From: Oryzomonas sp. | GTDB taxonomy: Bacteria; Desulfobacterota; Desulfuromonadia; Geobacterales; Pseudopelobacteraceae | Reading direction: 5' to 3' | NCBI GenBank assembly: GCA_031292255.1 | Contig: JARLHN010000016.1 | Span: 1 to 64,000 of the forward strand | DNA length: 64,000 nt | Shown: in pieces, positions 10,787-21,250 of the stretch | Layout of the letters: each line of letters opens with the position of its first letter | Numbering within the stretch: position 1 is the first letter of the stretch | Made by a program: the position numbers and the translations under genes | The notes under the pieces: generated by a model | Seen by the model: the letters and a program-made list of their open reading frames with translations, nothing else | Told to the model about the DNA's origin: nothing | Databases searched by the model: none

Positions 10787-10826
10787 CCTGAATCCGTGAC
10801 ACCTTCATGGATTCAGGTGTATACCT
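10787..10826 (-). promoter_or_regulatory. Inverted repeat and GGTGTATACCT motif
   Basis: A perfect 9-bp inverted repeat (10787-10795 with 10809-10817) overlaps the 11-mer GGTGTATACCT (10816-10826). The same 11-mer is found upstream of the mutase operon. The inverted repeat arm includes the presumed ribosome binding site of the Fe-S oxidoreductase, so it could mask it in RNA. Both roles are inferred. Confidence 0.4.
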
Positions 10827-11105
10827 GAGATCTCGTTTGCAACGCAGAGGACGTACTTCGAGTTTCATAGTAGCATAAAAAGATAGTCAGGCGCTAGACT
10901 AGACATAACTTTATCATCGACTGTCAAACGATTACAGGGTAATTAATCATATCAATTGTCGGAGCGGCGCTTGCTCCGCCCAATCGGGGCGCGGCAAGCA
11001 GCGCCCCGACACCATGGGTTGCGATGTTTGATTGCCGGTGTATTAATCCGTTTGGTTTGCCGATAAATTACACCATCAACACCAAAAAAATTACAGGTGA
11101 CCGGT
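10827..11105. other. Divergent spacer before moaC
   Basis: No gene is seen here. An A/T-rich part (10870-10957) probably holds the divergent promoters. A long imperfect hairpin follows at 10958-11010. Confidence 0.5.
10958..11010 (+). promoter_or_regulatory. GC-rich hairpin in moaC leader
   Basis: The outer arms GTCGG and CCGAC enclose GGCGCTTGC against GCAAGC with a displaced GCC, and an inner CGCCC/GGGGCG hairpin. It starts about 150 bases before moaC. A molybdenum-cofactor riboswitch would be in the expected position, but I do not see its consensus clearly; it could equally be a terminator-like structure. Confidence 0.3.
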
Positions 11106-11588
11106 ATGGAATTCAACCATTTCGATGATCGCGGCAATGCCGTCATGGTGGACGTCAGCGCTAAACAGGCATCCATGCGGACAGCCACGGCAGCTGCGGA
11201 GGTCCTCATGTCGAACGAACTGCTGACAGCCATCCGAACCAGCGCCGTAGCAAAGGGTGATGTGCTGGGCGTGGCGCGGCTGGCCGGCATCATGGCGGCA
11301 AAGAGGACGCCGGAACTGATCCCGCTTTCCCACCCGTTGGCCCTTCACTCCGTGACGGTTGATTTTGAACAGGACAATGGTGCGGGACGGATCGAGATAC
11401 GCTGCACCGTGCGCGCCTTCGAGCGTACCGGCGTCGAGATGGAGGCCATGACCGGCGCGGCCGTAGCCGCCCTGACCATTTACGACATGTGCAAGGGGAG
11501 CGACAAATCCATCAGCATCGGCGCAATACGGCTCTTGTACAAGGAAGGCGGCAAAAGCGGCGTGTACCGCCGGGAGGAGGGACGATGA
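11106..11588 (+). CDS. moaC: Cyclic pyranopterin monophosphate synthase MoaC
   Basis: MoaC carries out the second half of the first step of molybdenum cofactor synthesis. The 160-residue product has the family's normal length and shows MVDVSAKQ at the start, GDVLGVARLAGIMAAKRT, IPLSHPLALH and the GVEMEAMTGAAVAALTIYDM block with the catalytic Lys in DMCKGSDKS. The ATG at 11106 was chosen because AGGTGA lies 5 bases before it; the GTG at 11097 lacks a site. Its stop overlaps the mog start (ATGA). Confidence 0.96.
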   Translation: MEFNHFDDRGNAVMVDVSAKQASMRTATAAAEVLMSNELLTAIRTSAVAKGDVLGVARLAGIMAAKRTPELIPLSHPLALHSVTVDFEQDNGAGRIEIRCTVRAFERTGVEMEAMTGAAVAALTIYDMCKGSDKSISIGAIRLLYKEGGKSGVYRREEGR

Positions 11589-12082
11589 GGGCGGCCATTC
11601 TGACCTTGAGCGACAAAGGGGCGCGGGGTGAGCGCGTTGACGAGAGCGGCCCGGCGCTGGCCGCATGGTTGGCGGAGAAAGGGGTATGTACGGTGCAAGC
11701 CGAGGTGATCCCCGATGATTTCGGGCAGATCGTGGCCGTGCTGGGCGCCTGGGCCGATGCGGACAAGGCCGACCTGATCCTGACCACCGGCGGTACCGGG
11801 GTTTCACCGCGGGACGTAACCCCCGAGGCCACCATGAAGGTTGTAGAGCGTCTGATTCCGGGTATCGGCGAACTGATGCGCCTGAAGAGCCTGGAAAAGA
11901 CCCCCATGGCGTCGCTGTCGCGGGCGGTTGCGGGGGTCCGCGGCCAGACACTGATCATCAACTTGCCGGGCAGCCCCAAGGGGGCGCTGGAGAACCTGGA
12001 AGCGGTCTGGCCGGTCATCGGCCATGCGGTGGAAAAGATCCGCGGTGACGAGGGCGATTGCGGGGGGCGGTTTTCACACTAG
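11585..12082 (+). CDS. mog: Molybdopterin adenylyltransferase (MogA/MoaB family)
   Basis: The enzyme adenylylates molybdopterin before metal insertion. The 165-residue product has LTLSDKGARGERVDESGP at the N-terminus, TTGGTGVSPRDVTPEAT in the middle and LPGSPKGALENL, all standard for the family. The ATG at 11585 overlaps the moaC stop, and GGAGG lies 5 bases upstream, so translation is coupled. The gene ends only 11 bases before the convergent gltD stop. Confidence 0.93.
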   Translation: MRAAILTLSDKGARGERVDESGPALAAWLAEKGVCTVQAEVIPDDFGQIVAVLGAWADADKADLILTTGGTGVSPRDVTPEATMKVVERLIPGIGELMRLKSLEKTPMASLSRAVAGVRGQTLIINLPGSPKGALENLEAVWPVIGHAVEKIRGDEGDCGGRFSH

Positions 12083-12093
12083 CCCCTCAGGGC

Positions 12094-13575
12094 TCAGGGC
12101 AGTTCCGTGGAGCCCATCAGAAAGCGGTCGCATTCCCGCGCCGCGCCCCGCCCTTCGTTGAAGGCCCAGACCACCAGACTCTGGCCGCGGCGGCAATCGC
12201 CGGCGGCAAAGACACCCGGCAGGCTGGTAGCGTACCGCCCATGGTCGGCCCTGACGTTGCTGCGCGGGTCCCGCTCCACCCCCAGTGCATCGAGCAGCGC
12301 CTGTTCCGGCCCGAGAAAGCCCATGGCCAGCAGCACCAGGCCGGCGGGGCGCACCTGTTCGGTGCCCGGCACCGGCTTGGGCGTGAACTGTCCCTTGTCG
12401 TTTTTTTCCCAGGCCACGGCAACGGTGCGGACCGCGGCAACGTTGCCGTTCCCATCCCCTTCGAACCCCGTGGCCGTGGTCAGGTAGACCCGCGGGTCTG
12501 CGCCGAACCGGGCGGCGGCCTCCTCCTGGCCGTAGTCCACCTTGTGCACCTTGGGCCACTCGGGCCAGGGATTGTCGGCGGCACGCTCCTCGGGCGAACG
12601 GGGCATGATCTCCAGCTGGGTAACCGACCTGCAACCATGGCGCAGGGAGGTGCCGACGCAGTCGGTGCCGGTGTCGCCGCCGCCGATGATGACCACATCC
12701 TTCCCCTGGGCCGAAATGAAGTCGTCGGTCCTGTTGATCACCGCCTTGGTATTGGCGGTCAGCAAATCCATGGCAAAGTGGACCCCCTTCAGATCACGGC
12801 CCTCGACGGGGAGGTCGCGCGGCACCGTGGCTCCGGTTGCCAGCACCACGGCGTCGAACTCGCTTTTCAGCCGGCCGGCCGGGAATGCCTCGCTGCCGAT
12901 CGCGGTGTTGCAGACAAAGGTAATGCCCTCCGCCTCCATCAGCTTAATGCGGCGCAGGACCACCTGGCGCTTATCGAGCTTCATGTTGGGGATGCCGTAC
13001 ATCAGCAGCCCTCCGGGCAGGTCCTCCCGTTCAAAAACCGTGACGCTGTGGCCGGCCCTGTTGAGTTGGGCCGCCGCCGACAGGCCGGCAGGCCCGGACC
13101 CTACCACGGCCACCCGCTTACCCGTCTTCACCCGTGGCAGCACCGGAACGATCCATCCCTCGTCAAACCCCCGCTCCACAATGCTGACCTCGATATTCTT
13201 GATGGTAACAGGAGGATCAATGATGCCGAGGGTGCAGGAGCCTTCACAGGGGGCCGGACAGACACGGCCGGTAAACTCGGGAAAGTTGTTGGTCTTGTGC
13301 AGCCGGTCAAGCGCCTGCTGCCAGAGGTTGCGGTAGACCAGGTCGTTCCATTCCGGGATCAGGTTATTGATCGGGCAGCCACTGGCCATGCCGCTGATGA
13401 GTTTCCCGGTATGACAGAACGGAATGCCGCAATCCATGCAGCGAGCCCCCTGGGTACGCAGGGCGTCGTCGTTCATATGCAGGTGGAACTCGTTCCAGTC
13501 ACAGATTCGCTCCAGCGGCTCCCGGTCGGCCGGCACTTTGCGCTGGTATTCCAAAAATCCGGTTGTTTTTCCCAT
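12094..13575 (-). CDS. gltD: Glutamate synthase, small subunit
   Basis: GltD carries FAD and two [4Fe-4S] clusters and feeds NADPH electrons to GltB. The 493-residue product has the N-terminal cysteine clusters ([28 protein letters not shown]), the FAD dinucleotide fold ([17 protein letters not shown]), the NAD(P) fold ([16 protein letters not shown]) and the C-terminal [18 protein letters not shown]. Length matches the family. The start has AGGAAAACGAC upstream. It follows gltB by about 150 bases that include a palindromic repeat. Confidence 0.96.
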   Translation of the reverse strand: MGKTTGFLEYQRKVPADREPLERICDWNEFHLHMNDDALRTQGARCMDCGIPFCHTGKLISGMASGCPINNLIPEWNDLVYRNLWQQALDRLHKTNNFPEFTGRVCPAPCEGSCTLGIIDPPVTIKNIEVSIVERGFDEGWIVPVLPRVKTGKRVAVVGSGPAGLSAAAQLNRAGHSVTVFEREDLPGGLLMYGIPNMKLDKRQVVLRRIKLMEAEGITFVCNTAIGSEAFPAGRLKSEFDAVVLATGATVPRDLPVEGRDLKGVHFAMDLLTANTKAVINRTDDFISAQGKDVVIIGGGDTGTDCVGTSLRHGCRSVTQLEIMPRSPEERAADNPWPEWPKVHKVDYGQEEAAARFGADPRVYLTTATGFEGDGNGNVAAVRTVAVAWEKNDKGQFTPKPVPGTEQVRPAGLVLLAMGFLGPEQALLDALGVERDPRSNVRADHGRYATSLPGVFAAGDCRRGQSLVVWAFNEGRGAARECDRFLMGSTELP

Positions 13576-13639
13576 GTCGTTTTCCTATATCGAAGTACTT
13601 GAATTAAAACGCGGCCGGCAGTAACGCACAACCGGTCTA

Positions 13640-13731
13640 AAAACTTGGAACATTGATAGTTTCGGGATAGTCCCCTCCCCCCCGCCGGAGGAGGGGACTA
13701 TATGCGTATTTTTGAGTGTTACAACGTACTA
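13640..13731 (-). repeat. Stop-codon-abutting repeat A, copy 1
   Basis: A perfect hairpin (ATAGTCCCCTCC with GGAGGGGACTAT) is followed, toward the gene, by ATGCGTATTTTTGAGTGTTA and then ACGTACTA, whose CTA is the gltB stop on the minus strand. The layout matches 32419-32487 after gatB. It may act as a 3' processing or attenuation hairpin between gltB and gltD. Confidence 0.6.
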
Positions 13732-16700
13732 GCTCCCTCCGAGCCTTGCAACATTGTGGGCATTTTCCTCGAAGGCGGCGGCCAGCGCCTCATCGCCGCT
13801 CAGGCCGGCTGCCTGCGCCCTTTCGAGCGCTTGCACGACCCGCTTGTAGTCCTTGGGCATGACCTTGACAAACCGGGGGACGAACCCATCCCAGTCCGCC
13901 AATACGGCTTCCGCGCGCTCGCTTCCGGTCAACTCCGCATGGCGGCCGATCATCTCTTTGAGGGTTGAGACATCCCGGTCGTCAAGATCCTCAAGCCCGA
14001 CCATCCCGGTATTGCAGCGGCCGGCAAAATCACCCTCTTCATCGAGCACGTAGGCTACGCCGCCGCTCATGCCGGCCGCAAAGTTGCGTCCCGTCGGGCC
14101 GAGGATCACTACCGTACCGCCGGTCATATACTCGCAGCCATGGTCGCCCACCGCCTCGACCACCGCATTGACGCCGGAGTTGCGAACGCAGAAACGCTCG
14201 CCGGCCATGCCCCGGATGAAGGCTTCACCGCTGGTGGCGCCGTAGAAGGCCACGTTGCCGGCAATGATGTTCTCTTCCGCCTTGAAGGGCGACCCTTTGG
14301 GAGGATAGACCAGGATCGTACCGCCGCTGAGCCCCTTGCCCAGATAGTCGTTTGCGTCACCGCACAGTCCCAGGGTGACGCCACGGGGGACGAATGCGCC
14401 GAAACTCTGGCCGGCCGAACCGTTGAACAGCAGGTTGACGGTACCGTCCGGAAGCCCCTGGGGCCCGTGATGGCGGGTGATCTCGTTGCCGAGGATCGTC
14501 CCCACCACTCGGTCGATGTTCGTGATGGCCAACTCGGCGGCAACCCGCTCCCCCCGCTCGATGGCAGGCATGCAGATGTCGAGAAGCCTGGTCATGTCGA
14601 TGGACTTGTCCAGTCCGTGGTCCTGGGGCTCCGTGCAGTAGCGTCCAACATCCGGGCCGACCTGAGGCTGGTGGAGAATGTTGGAAAAGTCGAGCCCCTT
14701 GGCCTTCCAGTGGGTAATGGCTTTCCTGGGCTCCAAAACATCAACGCGTCCGATCATCTCGTTCAGGGTCCGGAAACCGAGTCGTGCCATGATCTCGCGC
14801 AACTCCTGGGCCACGAAGCGCATGAAGTTGACCACGTGTTCCGGTTTACCGGTGAACTTGGCCCGCAGGGCCGGGTCCTGGGTGGCTACGCCGGCCGGGC
14901 AGGTGTTGCTGTGGCAGACGCGCATCATGATACAGCCGAGAGAGACCAGCGGCGCGGTGGCGAAGCCGAACTCCTCGGCTCCCAGCAGTGCGGCGACGGC
15001 CACGTCGCGGCCGGTCTTGAGCTGGCCGTCCGCCTCTATGACGATGCGGCTGCGCAGGTTGTTCAGGACAAGGGTCTGGTGTGTCTCCGCCACGCCGAGT
15101 TCCCAGGGGAGACCGGCGTGTTTGATGCTGGAGACCGGCGAGGCGCCGGTGCCCCCGTCGTAGCCGCTTATCAGCACCACGTCGGCATGGGCCTTGGCAA
15201 CGCCGGCCGCGATGGTGCCGACCCCCACCTCGGATACCAGCTTGACGCTGATGCGGGCGCGGCGGTTGGCGTTTTTCAGGTCATGTATCAGTTCGGCCAG
15301 ATCCTCGATGGAATAGATGTCGTGGTGCGGCGGCGGCGAGACCAGACCGACCCCCGGCGTGGTATGGCGAGTCTTGGCGATCCAGGGGAACACCTTCTGG
15401 CCGGGCAGTTCGCCCCCCTCGCCCGGCTTGGCGCCCTGGGCCATCTTGATCTGGATTTCCCGGGCATTGGAGAGATAGTCGCTGGTAACGCCGAAGCGGC
15501 CCGATGCCACCTGCTTGATGGCGCTGTTCTTGGAATCCCCCTGCTCGTTGGTCCAGGTAAAGCGCTCCGGATCTTCTCCTCCCTCGCCGGTATTGGAGAG
15601 GCCGCCGATCCGGTTCATGGCGATGGCCAACGCCTCGTGGGCCTCCTGGCTGATGGAGCCGTAGGACATGGCGCCGGTTTTGAAACGCTTCATGATCTCT
15701 TCCACCGGCTCGACCTCCCCGATCGGCACCGGAACGGTCGTTTCCCTGAAATCCAGCAGGCCGCGCAGGGTATAAAGACGGGTCTCCTGTTCGTTGATCA
15801 GCGAGGAAAATTGTTTGAACTCGCCGTAGTCGCCGTTGCGGACCGCCTTCTGGAGCGTGCTGATGGTGAGCGGGTTGTACTGGTGCTCCTCCCCGGAGTC
15901 GCGCCACTGATAGACACCGCCCACATCCAGGGTGGGGTCGGCGGGCACCCGTTCGGGCCAGGCGCGGCTGTGCCGTGCCAGCAGTTCGGCGGCGATCCCG
16001 TCCAGATCGGTGCCACCGATACGCGACGGCGTCCAGGTGAAATATTTGTCGATCACCGACGGGTGCAGGCCGACCGCCTCGAAGATCTGGGCGCCGCGGT
16101 AGCTCTGCACGGTGGAGATGCCCATTTTGGCCATGGTCTTGACGACACCCTTGATGGAAGCCTTGATGAAGTTCTTGACCGCTTTCTTGTAGGTGATGTC
16201 CGTCAACATCCCCTGCCGGATCATGTCGTCCAGGGACTCGAAGGCCAGGTAGGGGTTGATGGCGTTTGCGCCGTACCCGAGCAGCACGGCAAAGTGGTGA
16301 ACCTCACGCGGCTCGCCCGATTCGAGCACCAGCGAAACCCGCGTGCGGGCGGTTGTGCGGATAAGATGGTGGTGAAGCCCGGAAACCGCCAGCAGAGCGG
16401 GAATGGCGGCATGATCCCTGTCAACGCCGCGATCGGAGAGGACCAAAATGGTGGTGCCGGATTCAACCGCACTGATGGCTGCGTTGAAAAGCCTCTCCAT
16501 GGCCGTCTCCAGCCCGGCTGTTCCCCCTGCCACCGGGAACAGCAGCGACAGGGTTGCGGCCTTGAAACCGGGCCGCTCCACATGACGCAGCTTTTCAAGC
16601 TCCTCGTTGGAGAGCAGAGGGTGTTCCAGCCTGATCATGCGGGCGTTGGCGGCGGCCGGCTTGAGCAGGTTGGCCTCGGAGCCGATCAGGGTGGTTGTGG

Positions 16701-18321
16701 AGGTGATGAGCTCTTCGCGGATCGGATCGATGGGCGGATTAGTCACCTGGGCGAAGAGCTGCTTGAAGTAGTTGTAGAGCAGTTGCGGTTGATCGGACAG
16801 CACGGCCAGCGGCGTGTCGGTGCCCATGGAACCGAGCGGCTGGACCCCGTCTCTCGCCATGGGCTCCAGAATGAGGCGCTGATCCTCGAAGGTGTAGCCA
16901 AAGGCCTGTTGGCGCTGAAGAACCGTATCATGGTCCGGCCCGTACACATGCAGCGCATCGGGCAGATCATTGAGAAGGATAAGATTATCCTTCAACCACT
17001 GGCCGTAAGGCTTGGCATCCGCCAATTCGTGCTTGATCTCCTCGTCCGGCACGATGCGGCCCTGTTCCGTATCCACCAGGAACATCCGGCCCGGCTGCAG
17101 GCGGCCCTTCTGCAGGACACGCTCCGGCTCGATCGGCAACACCCCGCACTCGGAAGCCATGATGACCAGATCATCGCTGGTGACATAATAGCGCGACGGG
17201 CGCAGGCCGTTGCGGTCGAGGACCGCGCCGATGCTGCGGCCGTCGGTAAAGGCAATGGCCGCCGGACCGTCCCACGGCTCCATCAGGCAGGAATGGTATT
17301 CGTAAAAGTCCTTCTTGCCGGGCTCCATGGCCTCATGGTTTTCCCATGGCTCGGGCACCATCATCATGACGGCATGGGGGAGCGAACGGCCGGCCATGAC
17401 CAAAAGCTCCAGGCAGTTGTCGAACATGGCCGAATCGGAGCCGTCGATGTTGATGATCGGCAACGCCTTCTTGATGTCGTCCCCGAACAGGTTGCTGGCA
17501 AAGAGCGACTGCCGGGCGTGCATCCAGTTGACGTTACCGCGCAGGGTATTGATCTCGCCGTTATGGGCCAGGAAATGATAGGGGTGGGCCCGATCCCAAC
17601 TGGGAAAGGTATTGGTGGAAAATCGGGAATGGACCAGCGCCAGCGCTGTTTCCATCGCCGGATCGCGCAGATCGGGATAATATTGGTCCACCTGGACCGG
17701 CATGAGCATACCCTTGTAGATCATGGTCCGGCTGGACATGCTGGCCACGTACCAATGCGCATCCACGCCGGCACGACGGATCTCGTTGATTGCACGCTGG
17801 TTGACGATGTAGAGCTTGCGGTTGAATGACAGCTCGTCCGCACAATCCGCGCACGCCTTGAGGAACAGCTGGCGCACCACTGGTTCGCTGGCCCGGGCGG
17901 TAGCGCCGAGGGAGGAATGATCGGTGGGCACGTCCCGCCACCCGATGATCCCAAGACCTTCCTCGGCGACAATCTTCTCCAGTACATGGCGAGCGCTGTT
18001 GCGCTCGGCCGGATCGGGTGACGTGAACACCATTGCGGCGCCGTAGCGGGACGGATCGGGCAGTTCTATGCCCAACGGCGCGCAGACCTTGCGCAGAAAG
18101 CGGTCCGGCATCTGTATGAGAATGCCCGCGCCATCACCCGTATTGGGTTCGCAGCCGCAGGCGCCGCGGTGGTCGAGGTTGACAAGGACGGTCAAGGCCT
18201 GACGGACGATCTCGTGTGATTTTAACCCCTTCATGTTGACCACAAAACCGACGCCGCAGGCGTCGTGTTCGAACCGGGGGTCATAGAGGCCCTGTTTTTT
18301 GGGTGATACGATGGTTTTCAT
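13729..18321 (-). CDS. gltB: Glutamate synthase, large subunit
   Basis: GltB converts glutamine and 2-oxoglutarate to two glutamates using electrons from GltD. Starting at 18321 gives 1530 residues. The catalytic Cys is residue 22 (HDA-CGVGF) after a short propeptide. The amidotransferase domain has [10 protein letters not shown]. The FMN/Fe-S synthase domain has [10 protein letters not shown] and [18 protein letters not shown], with the 3Fe-4S cysteines in [17 protein letters not shown]. The C-terminal glutamate-synthase beta-helix has [21 protein letters not shown]. The upstream ATG at 18405 would add 28 residues; AAAAGG before 18321 and the normal propeptide favour the shorter form. Confidence 0.96.
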   Translation of the reverse strand: MKTIVSPKKQGLYDPRFEHDACGVGFVVNMKGLKSHEIVRQALTVLVNLDHRGACGCEPNTGDGAGILIQMPDRFLRKVCAPLGIELPDPSRYGAAMVFTSPDPAERNSARHVLEKIVAEEGLGIIGWRDVPTDHSSLGATARASEPVVRQLFLKACADCADELSFNRKLYIVNQRAINEIRRAGVDAHWYVASMSSRTMIYKGMLMPVQVDQYYPDLRDPAMETALALVHSRFSTNTFPSWDRAHPYHFLAHNGEINTLRGNVNWMHARQSLFASNLFGDDIKKALPIINIDGSDSAMFDNCLELLVMAGRSLPHAVMMMVPEPWENHEAMEPGKKDFYEYHSCLMEPWDGPAAIAFTDGRSIGAVLDRNGLRPSRYYVTSDDLVIMASECGVLPIEPERVLQKGRLQPGRMFLVDTEQGRIVPDEEIKHELADAKPYGQWLKDNLILLNDLPDALHVYGPDHDTVLQRQQAFGYTFEDQRLILEPMARDGVQPLGSMGTDTPLAVLSDQPQLLYNYFKQLFAQVTNPPIDPIREELITSTTTLIGSEANLLKPAAANARMIRLEHPLLSNEELEKLRHVERPGFKAATLSLLFPVAGGTAGLETAMERLFNAAISAVESGTTILVLSDRGVDRDHAAIPALLAVSGLHHHLIRTTARTRVSLVLESGEPREVHHFAVLLGYGANAINPYLAFESLDDMIRQGMLTDITYKKAVKNFIKASIKGVVKTMAKMGISTVQSYRGAQIFEAVGLHPSVIDKYFTWTPSRIGGTDLDGIAAELLARHSRAWPERVPADPTLDVGGVYQWRDSGEEHQYNPLTISTLQKAVRNGDYGEFKQFSSLINEQETRLYTLRGLLDFRETTVPVPIGEVEPVEEIMKRFKTGAMSYGSISQEAHEALAIAMNRIGGLSNTGEGGEDPERFTWTNEQGDSKNSAIKQVASGRFGVTSDYLSNAREIQIKMAQGAKPGEGGELPGQKVFPWIAKTRHTTPGVGLVSPPPHHDIYSIEDLAELIHDLKNANRRARISVKLVSEVGVGTIAAGVAKAHADVVLISGYDGGTGASPVSSIKHAGLPWELGVAETHQTLVLNNLRSRIVIEADGQLKTGRDVAVAALLGAEEFGFATAPLVSLGCIMMRVCHSNTCPAGVATQDPALRAKFTGKPEHVVNFMRFVAQELREIMARLGFRTLNEMIGRVDVLEPRKAITHWKAKGLDFSNILHQPQVGPDVGRYCTEPQDHGLDKSIDMTRLLDICMPAIERGERVAAELAITNIDRVVGTILGNEITRHHGPQGLPDGTVNLLFNGSAGQSFGAFVPRGVTLGLCGDANDYLGKGLSGGTILVYPPKGSPFKAEENIIAGNVAFYGATSGEAFIRGMAGERFCVRNSGVNAVVEAVGDHGCEYMTGGTVVILGPTGRNFAAGMSGGVAYVLDEEGDFAGRCNTGMVGLEDLDDRDVSTLKEMIGRHAELTGSERAEAVLADWDGFVPRFVKVMPKDYKRVVQALERAQAAGLSGDEALAAAFEENAHNVARLGGS

Positions 18322-18687
18322 ATGGCTGCCTTTTGTATGGTACTGGTATCTCGTCATGTGCCGCTCGACGGTGAGGCGGGAAGTGGATGACGTTTTACGG
18401 CGCATGTTCTTGCGTGGGGGTATTCAAACAGCTGTTGAATTTATTAGCATACCTAGAGGCGCCGATATTTTCAATAACAAATGCGGACTCGTGCAGGAAG
18501 ACGGACGGGATACACCCTCTCGGACACACCTGACCAGCCCGAATGGCACACCGCGGCAAGGCGCGTCCGGGGCGCCCGGCTCCGAACTCATGGTGGGGAG
18601 ATTATGCATTCCTTCTTGAAGAAGCTACGGACGAGGATGGTGTTTTGTACCTGATTTTTTTTTCGCTTGCTCTAATGGTAAGTCGGT
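18322..18687. other. Spacer with gltB promoter, otherwise featureless
   Basis: The part next to gltB contains its promoter (18446-18474) and a 120-base leader. From 18480 to 18687 I see no gene, repeat or clear terminator; short frames here have no recognisable product. Confidence 0.6.
18446..18474 (-). promoter_or_regulatory. Sigma70-type promoter of gltBD
   Basis: On the minus strand TTGAAA (18469-18474) and TATGCT (18446-18451) are separated by exactly 17 bases, with A/T-rich flanks. It lies about 125 bases before the chosen gltB start. Confidence 0.6.
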
Positions 18688-20511
18688 TTAGTAAGCCCAG
18701 TATGGTCCCGTTCCCAAATTGGACTGCATTCCCTCAAAACCCATAAAGACGTTCCGCCCCAAAAAGAATGGCAGGCCCCAATCGAATCCCTCGTCAAAAC
18801 TTGAATATCCACCCAGATTAAATACGCTATACGAGGAGGCGTGAAAGCTGTTGTAGTTGCCGACCTGGAAGGTCACCGTGGCGCTCGGCGAACCGGATGA
18901 ACCTGTATTGGTAGCGGAAAGTTGTGTCGTCGAGGCAGGGCAGTACCACGTTCCCGAGGAGTCAAGGGGCAAATTGGGATCATAAAAATACAACGCGTTT
19001 GAACCGCTATCTATCAAGCTCGCACTTGACGTGCCTCCGAACGATGTACTGGTCGTGAATTCCGCTGTTCCCGAGGCGACTGAGGCGGAATATGCCGCCA
19101 CCTGTCTGGAAGGCGTATTGTCCGACTGGGTGCCAATCCCGAGCACCAGGCTGCCGTCAACCGACGCTGCTCCATTCGCGCCAATGCCGGGGAGCTCGAC
19201 AATAACGCCATTATTATCCGCAACGCCATTAGTATTCGCAGGAAGCATCGCCACGGGATTCTGCACCTGGTTGGCAAGGGAAACCGCGGTCCAGGAGCAG
19301 GCCGAGCCGTTACAAGCATAATATTGTTGTGGATTTACGTTAATAGAAGAAGAAGTACAATTGGTCCCGCAGTCCTGAACCATGAGGCCGACTCCGAGAA
19401 TACCATTAAATCCAGCCTCGGAAGGAGATGTATCGGGGATTGAGTTCGAGCTGGTGCAGCCGCTCTTGCCAGGTGGACCTCCAAAACTATTATAATTGAC
19501 GACGTGAATAGGGATTTGAACAGCAGGCTCGCCCCCCAGCACAACGCTTGCCATCTGGACCGGTCCCCACTCGGACGAATTATCACCAAAACTCACGCAC
19601 TCCGCTAACTGTCCGGAACCCGACGCTACTGGAGTCAAGGAGACTCTCAGAGTTTGATTTAGAGCTTGATTGAAAATGCGCAACCCGTAACTCCCGGTGT
19701 CAAGCAGGATGTCGGTGATTGTCTGGCAGTTTGAAGTTCCCGGCGTACAAACCGTCACGCTCACACATGGCTTATTGGGGTAAGAACCGCTGGAGCAGAG
19801 TGAACCATTTACCGTAATGGGAAGAACGTTGGCCTGCCCGCCGCTCCCTCCCGCAACCACCGTGAGATTGGCGGTGCCGGAGATATTCCCTGCAATCGGC
19901 TGCGAGACCGCCATGGTGGCCGTAATCGTTGCCGTGCCGGCTGCAACAGCGGTAGCCGCTCCGTTGCTGCCTGCCGTGTTACTGATGGTTGCCACGGCAG
20001 TATTCGTATTGGTACTGGAGGAACTCCAGGTCACCGACGAGGTCAGGTCCTGCGTCGTACCATCGGAAAACGTCCCCGTAGCGCTGAATTGCTGGGTCCC
20101 ACCCACTGCGACGGTTGGACTGGCCGGTTGGAGTGCAATCGAATTGAGCGTCTCCGAAGAGACGGTCAAGGTGGTCGAGGCCGAGACATTTCCCGATGTG
20201 GCCCTGATCGTTGTCATGCCGGCGGCGACCGCTGCAGCCGTTCCGTTGCTGCCTGCCGTATTGCTGATGGTTGCCACGACGGTATTGGTATTGGAGGAAC
20301 TCCAGGTCACCGACGAGGTCAGGTCCTGCATCGTACCGTCGGAGAACGTTCCCGTTGCAGTGAATTGCTGAACCCCATTTAAGGCTATGCTCGGATTTTC
20401 GGGAGTGATCGCAATCGATGCCAACGTCTTTGATGCCCCACCGCCGCCACCGCCGCAACCGGCCATGATCATAAACATCAACAACAAAACGATGAATTTA
20501 CCTGATCTCAT
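18688..20511 (-). CDS. Lipoprotein: two Ig-like (Big2-type) repeats plus DUF3443
   Basis: A signal peptide ends in a lipobox (MAGC, Cys19) followed by a glycine run. Two about 90-residue Ig-like repeats follow (each with QFSATGTFSDGT, QDLTSSVTWSS and ATISNTAGSNG). The rest matches DUF3443 (VNGSLCSSGSYPNKPCVSV). It holds two pepsin-like motifs, LLDTGSYGL (Asp271) and LIDSGSNAL (Asp501), each preceded by hydrophobic residues as in bilobed aspartic proteases. Exposure at the outer membrane or cell surface is inferred. The ATG at 20511 has GGAG upstream and overlaps the DUF2844 stop by 14 bases, so the two are coupled. Enzymatic activity is unproven. Confidence 0.85.
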   Translation of the reverse strand: MRSGKFIVLLLMFMIMAGCGGGGGGASKTLASIAITPENPSIALNGVQQFTATGTFSDGTMQDLTSSVTWSSSNTNTVVATISNTAGSNGTAAAVAAGMTTIRATSGNVSASTTLTVSSETLNSIALQPASPTVAVGGTQQFSATGTFSDGTTQDLTSSVTWSSSSTNTNTAVATISNTAGSNGAATAVAAGTATITATMAVSQPIAGNISGTANLTVVAGGSGGQANVLPITVNGSLCSSGSYPNKPCVSVTVCTPGTSNCQTITDILLDTGSYGLRIFNQALNQTLRVSLTPVASGSGQLAECVSFGDNSSEWGPVQMASVVLGGEPAVQIPIHVVNYNSFGGPPGKSGCTSSNSIPDTSPSEAGFNGILGVGLMVQDCGTNCTSSSINVNPQQYYACNGSACSWTAVSLANQVQNPVAMLPANTNGVADNNGVIVELPGIGANGAASVDGSLVLGIGTQSDNTPSRQVAAYSASVASGTAEFTTSTSFGGTSSASLIDSGSNALYFYDPNLPLDSSGTWYCPASTTQLSATNTGSSGSPSATVTFQVGNYNSFHASSYSVFNLGGYSSFDEGFDWGLPFFLGRNVFMGFEGMQSNLGTGPYWAY

Positions 20512-20965
20512 CAACGCTCACTCCACTGGGGACCAGACCAGGCACATACGCCCGGCCGTGCAGATCCCGCATATGCCCCCACTTCTCCACGACCACGTTA
20601 TCCGTGACAATGTGCTGACGTCTGCGCCCGTGCGTACGCGGAGCATTCCGGAGAGATTTCGTGTATTCTCTGGCATAGGGGCCGAGAAGCAGTTCAAGGT
20701 CGGGGTGGACATACCCATTCCAGGCAACGCCGAAAACGATTCCGGCAGACGAAATGTATTCCCTGACAAATGTTGAAGCGTATGCCATCTCCTCCACCGT
20801 ATAACCACCATGACTCGTGGTGGCGCGATGCGACGCCGAGAGGGATCTTCGATCAGCGCCGATGGTGTCTGCGTTTCCTCCCAAACCCGCATGGGCACCG
20901 TTTGCAAACGTGAAGAGGGCGGTGACAAACACTAGTCCGTAAATAATGCAGCGTTTATTTTTCAT
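20498..20965 (-). CDS. DUF2844 secreted protein
   Basis: A 155-residue protein with an N-terminal signal peptide (FANGAHA-GLGG). The rest matches DUF2844: GYTVEEMAYASTFVREYISSAGIVFGVAWNG, then HPDLELLLGPYAREY. The function is unknown. It overlaps the DUF3443 lipoprotein gene, a pairing I know from other Proteobacteria, so the two probably act together in the envelope. The start has GCGAGGGATAAG upstream. A decayed copy of the same gene lies directly upstream. Confidence 0.85.
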   Translation of the reverse strand: MKNKRCIIYGLVFVTALFTFANGAHAGLGGNADTIGADRRSLSASHRATTSHGGYTVEEMAYASTFVREYISSAGIVFGVAWNGYVHPDLELLLGPYAREYTKSLRNAPRTHGRRRQHIVTDNVVVEKWGHMRDLHGRAYVPGLVPSGVSVDEIR

Positions 20966-20971
20966 GAAGGC

Positions 20972-21180
20972 TTATCCCTCGCCTTTGGATTTATTATGGG
21001 ACTCCGAATACTCTGAGGAATGATTTCCGAGGAGATGTAAAAGATCCAGGTGAACATCGTCGTTCAAGGCGACACCAAAGACCACACCGGACGCGTGACG
21101 TATTCTCGCACCAATGTTGCACCGCTTGTCCCTGCTGCGACCCGGTACTAATGTGATGCCTGGAAAAGTCGGCATTGCTG
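20972..21180 (-). pseudogene. Decayed DUF2844 copy
   Basis: The minus strand encodes SGVVFGVALNDDVHLDLLHLLG followed by SSEYSES, which matches SAGIVFGVAWNGYVHPDLELLLG and AREYTKS of the intact neighbour. Just upstream a different frame gives ATLVREYVT, matching STFVREYIS; the two frames are joined by a one-base deletion near 21100. Going further upstream, that second frame meets a stop codon (TAG). The C-terminal third is missing. It is a frameshifted, truncated tandem duplicate. Confidence 0.7.
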
Positions 21181-21250
21181 AGCACCCCGCTACTGACGTC
21201 ACAAATGCGCTCGGCATAATAGGCTAAATCCGCCCCATTTGGCAACGCCC

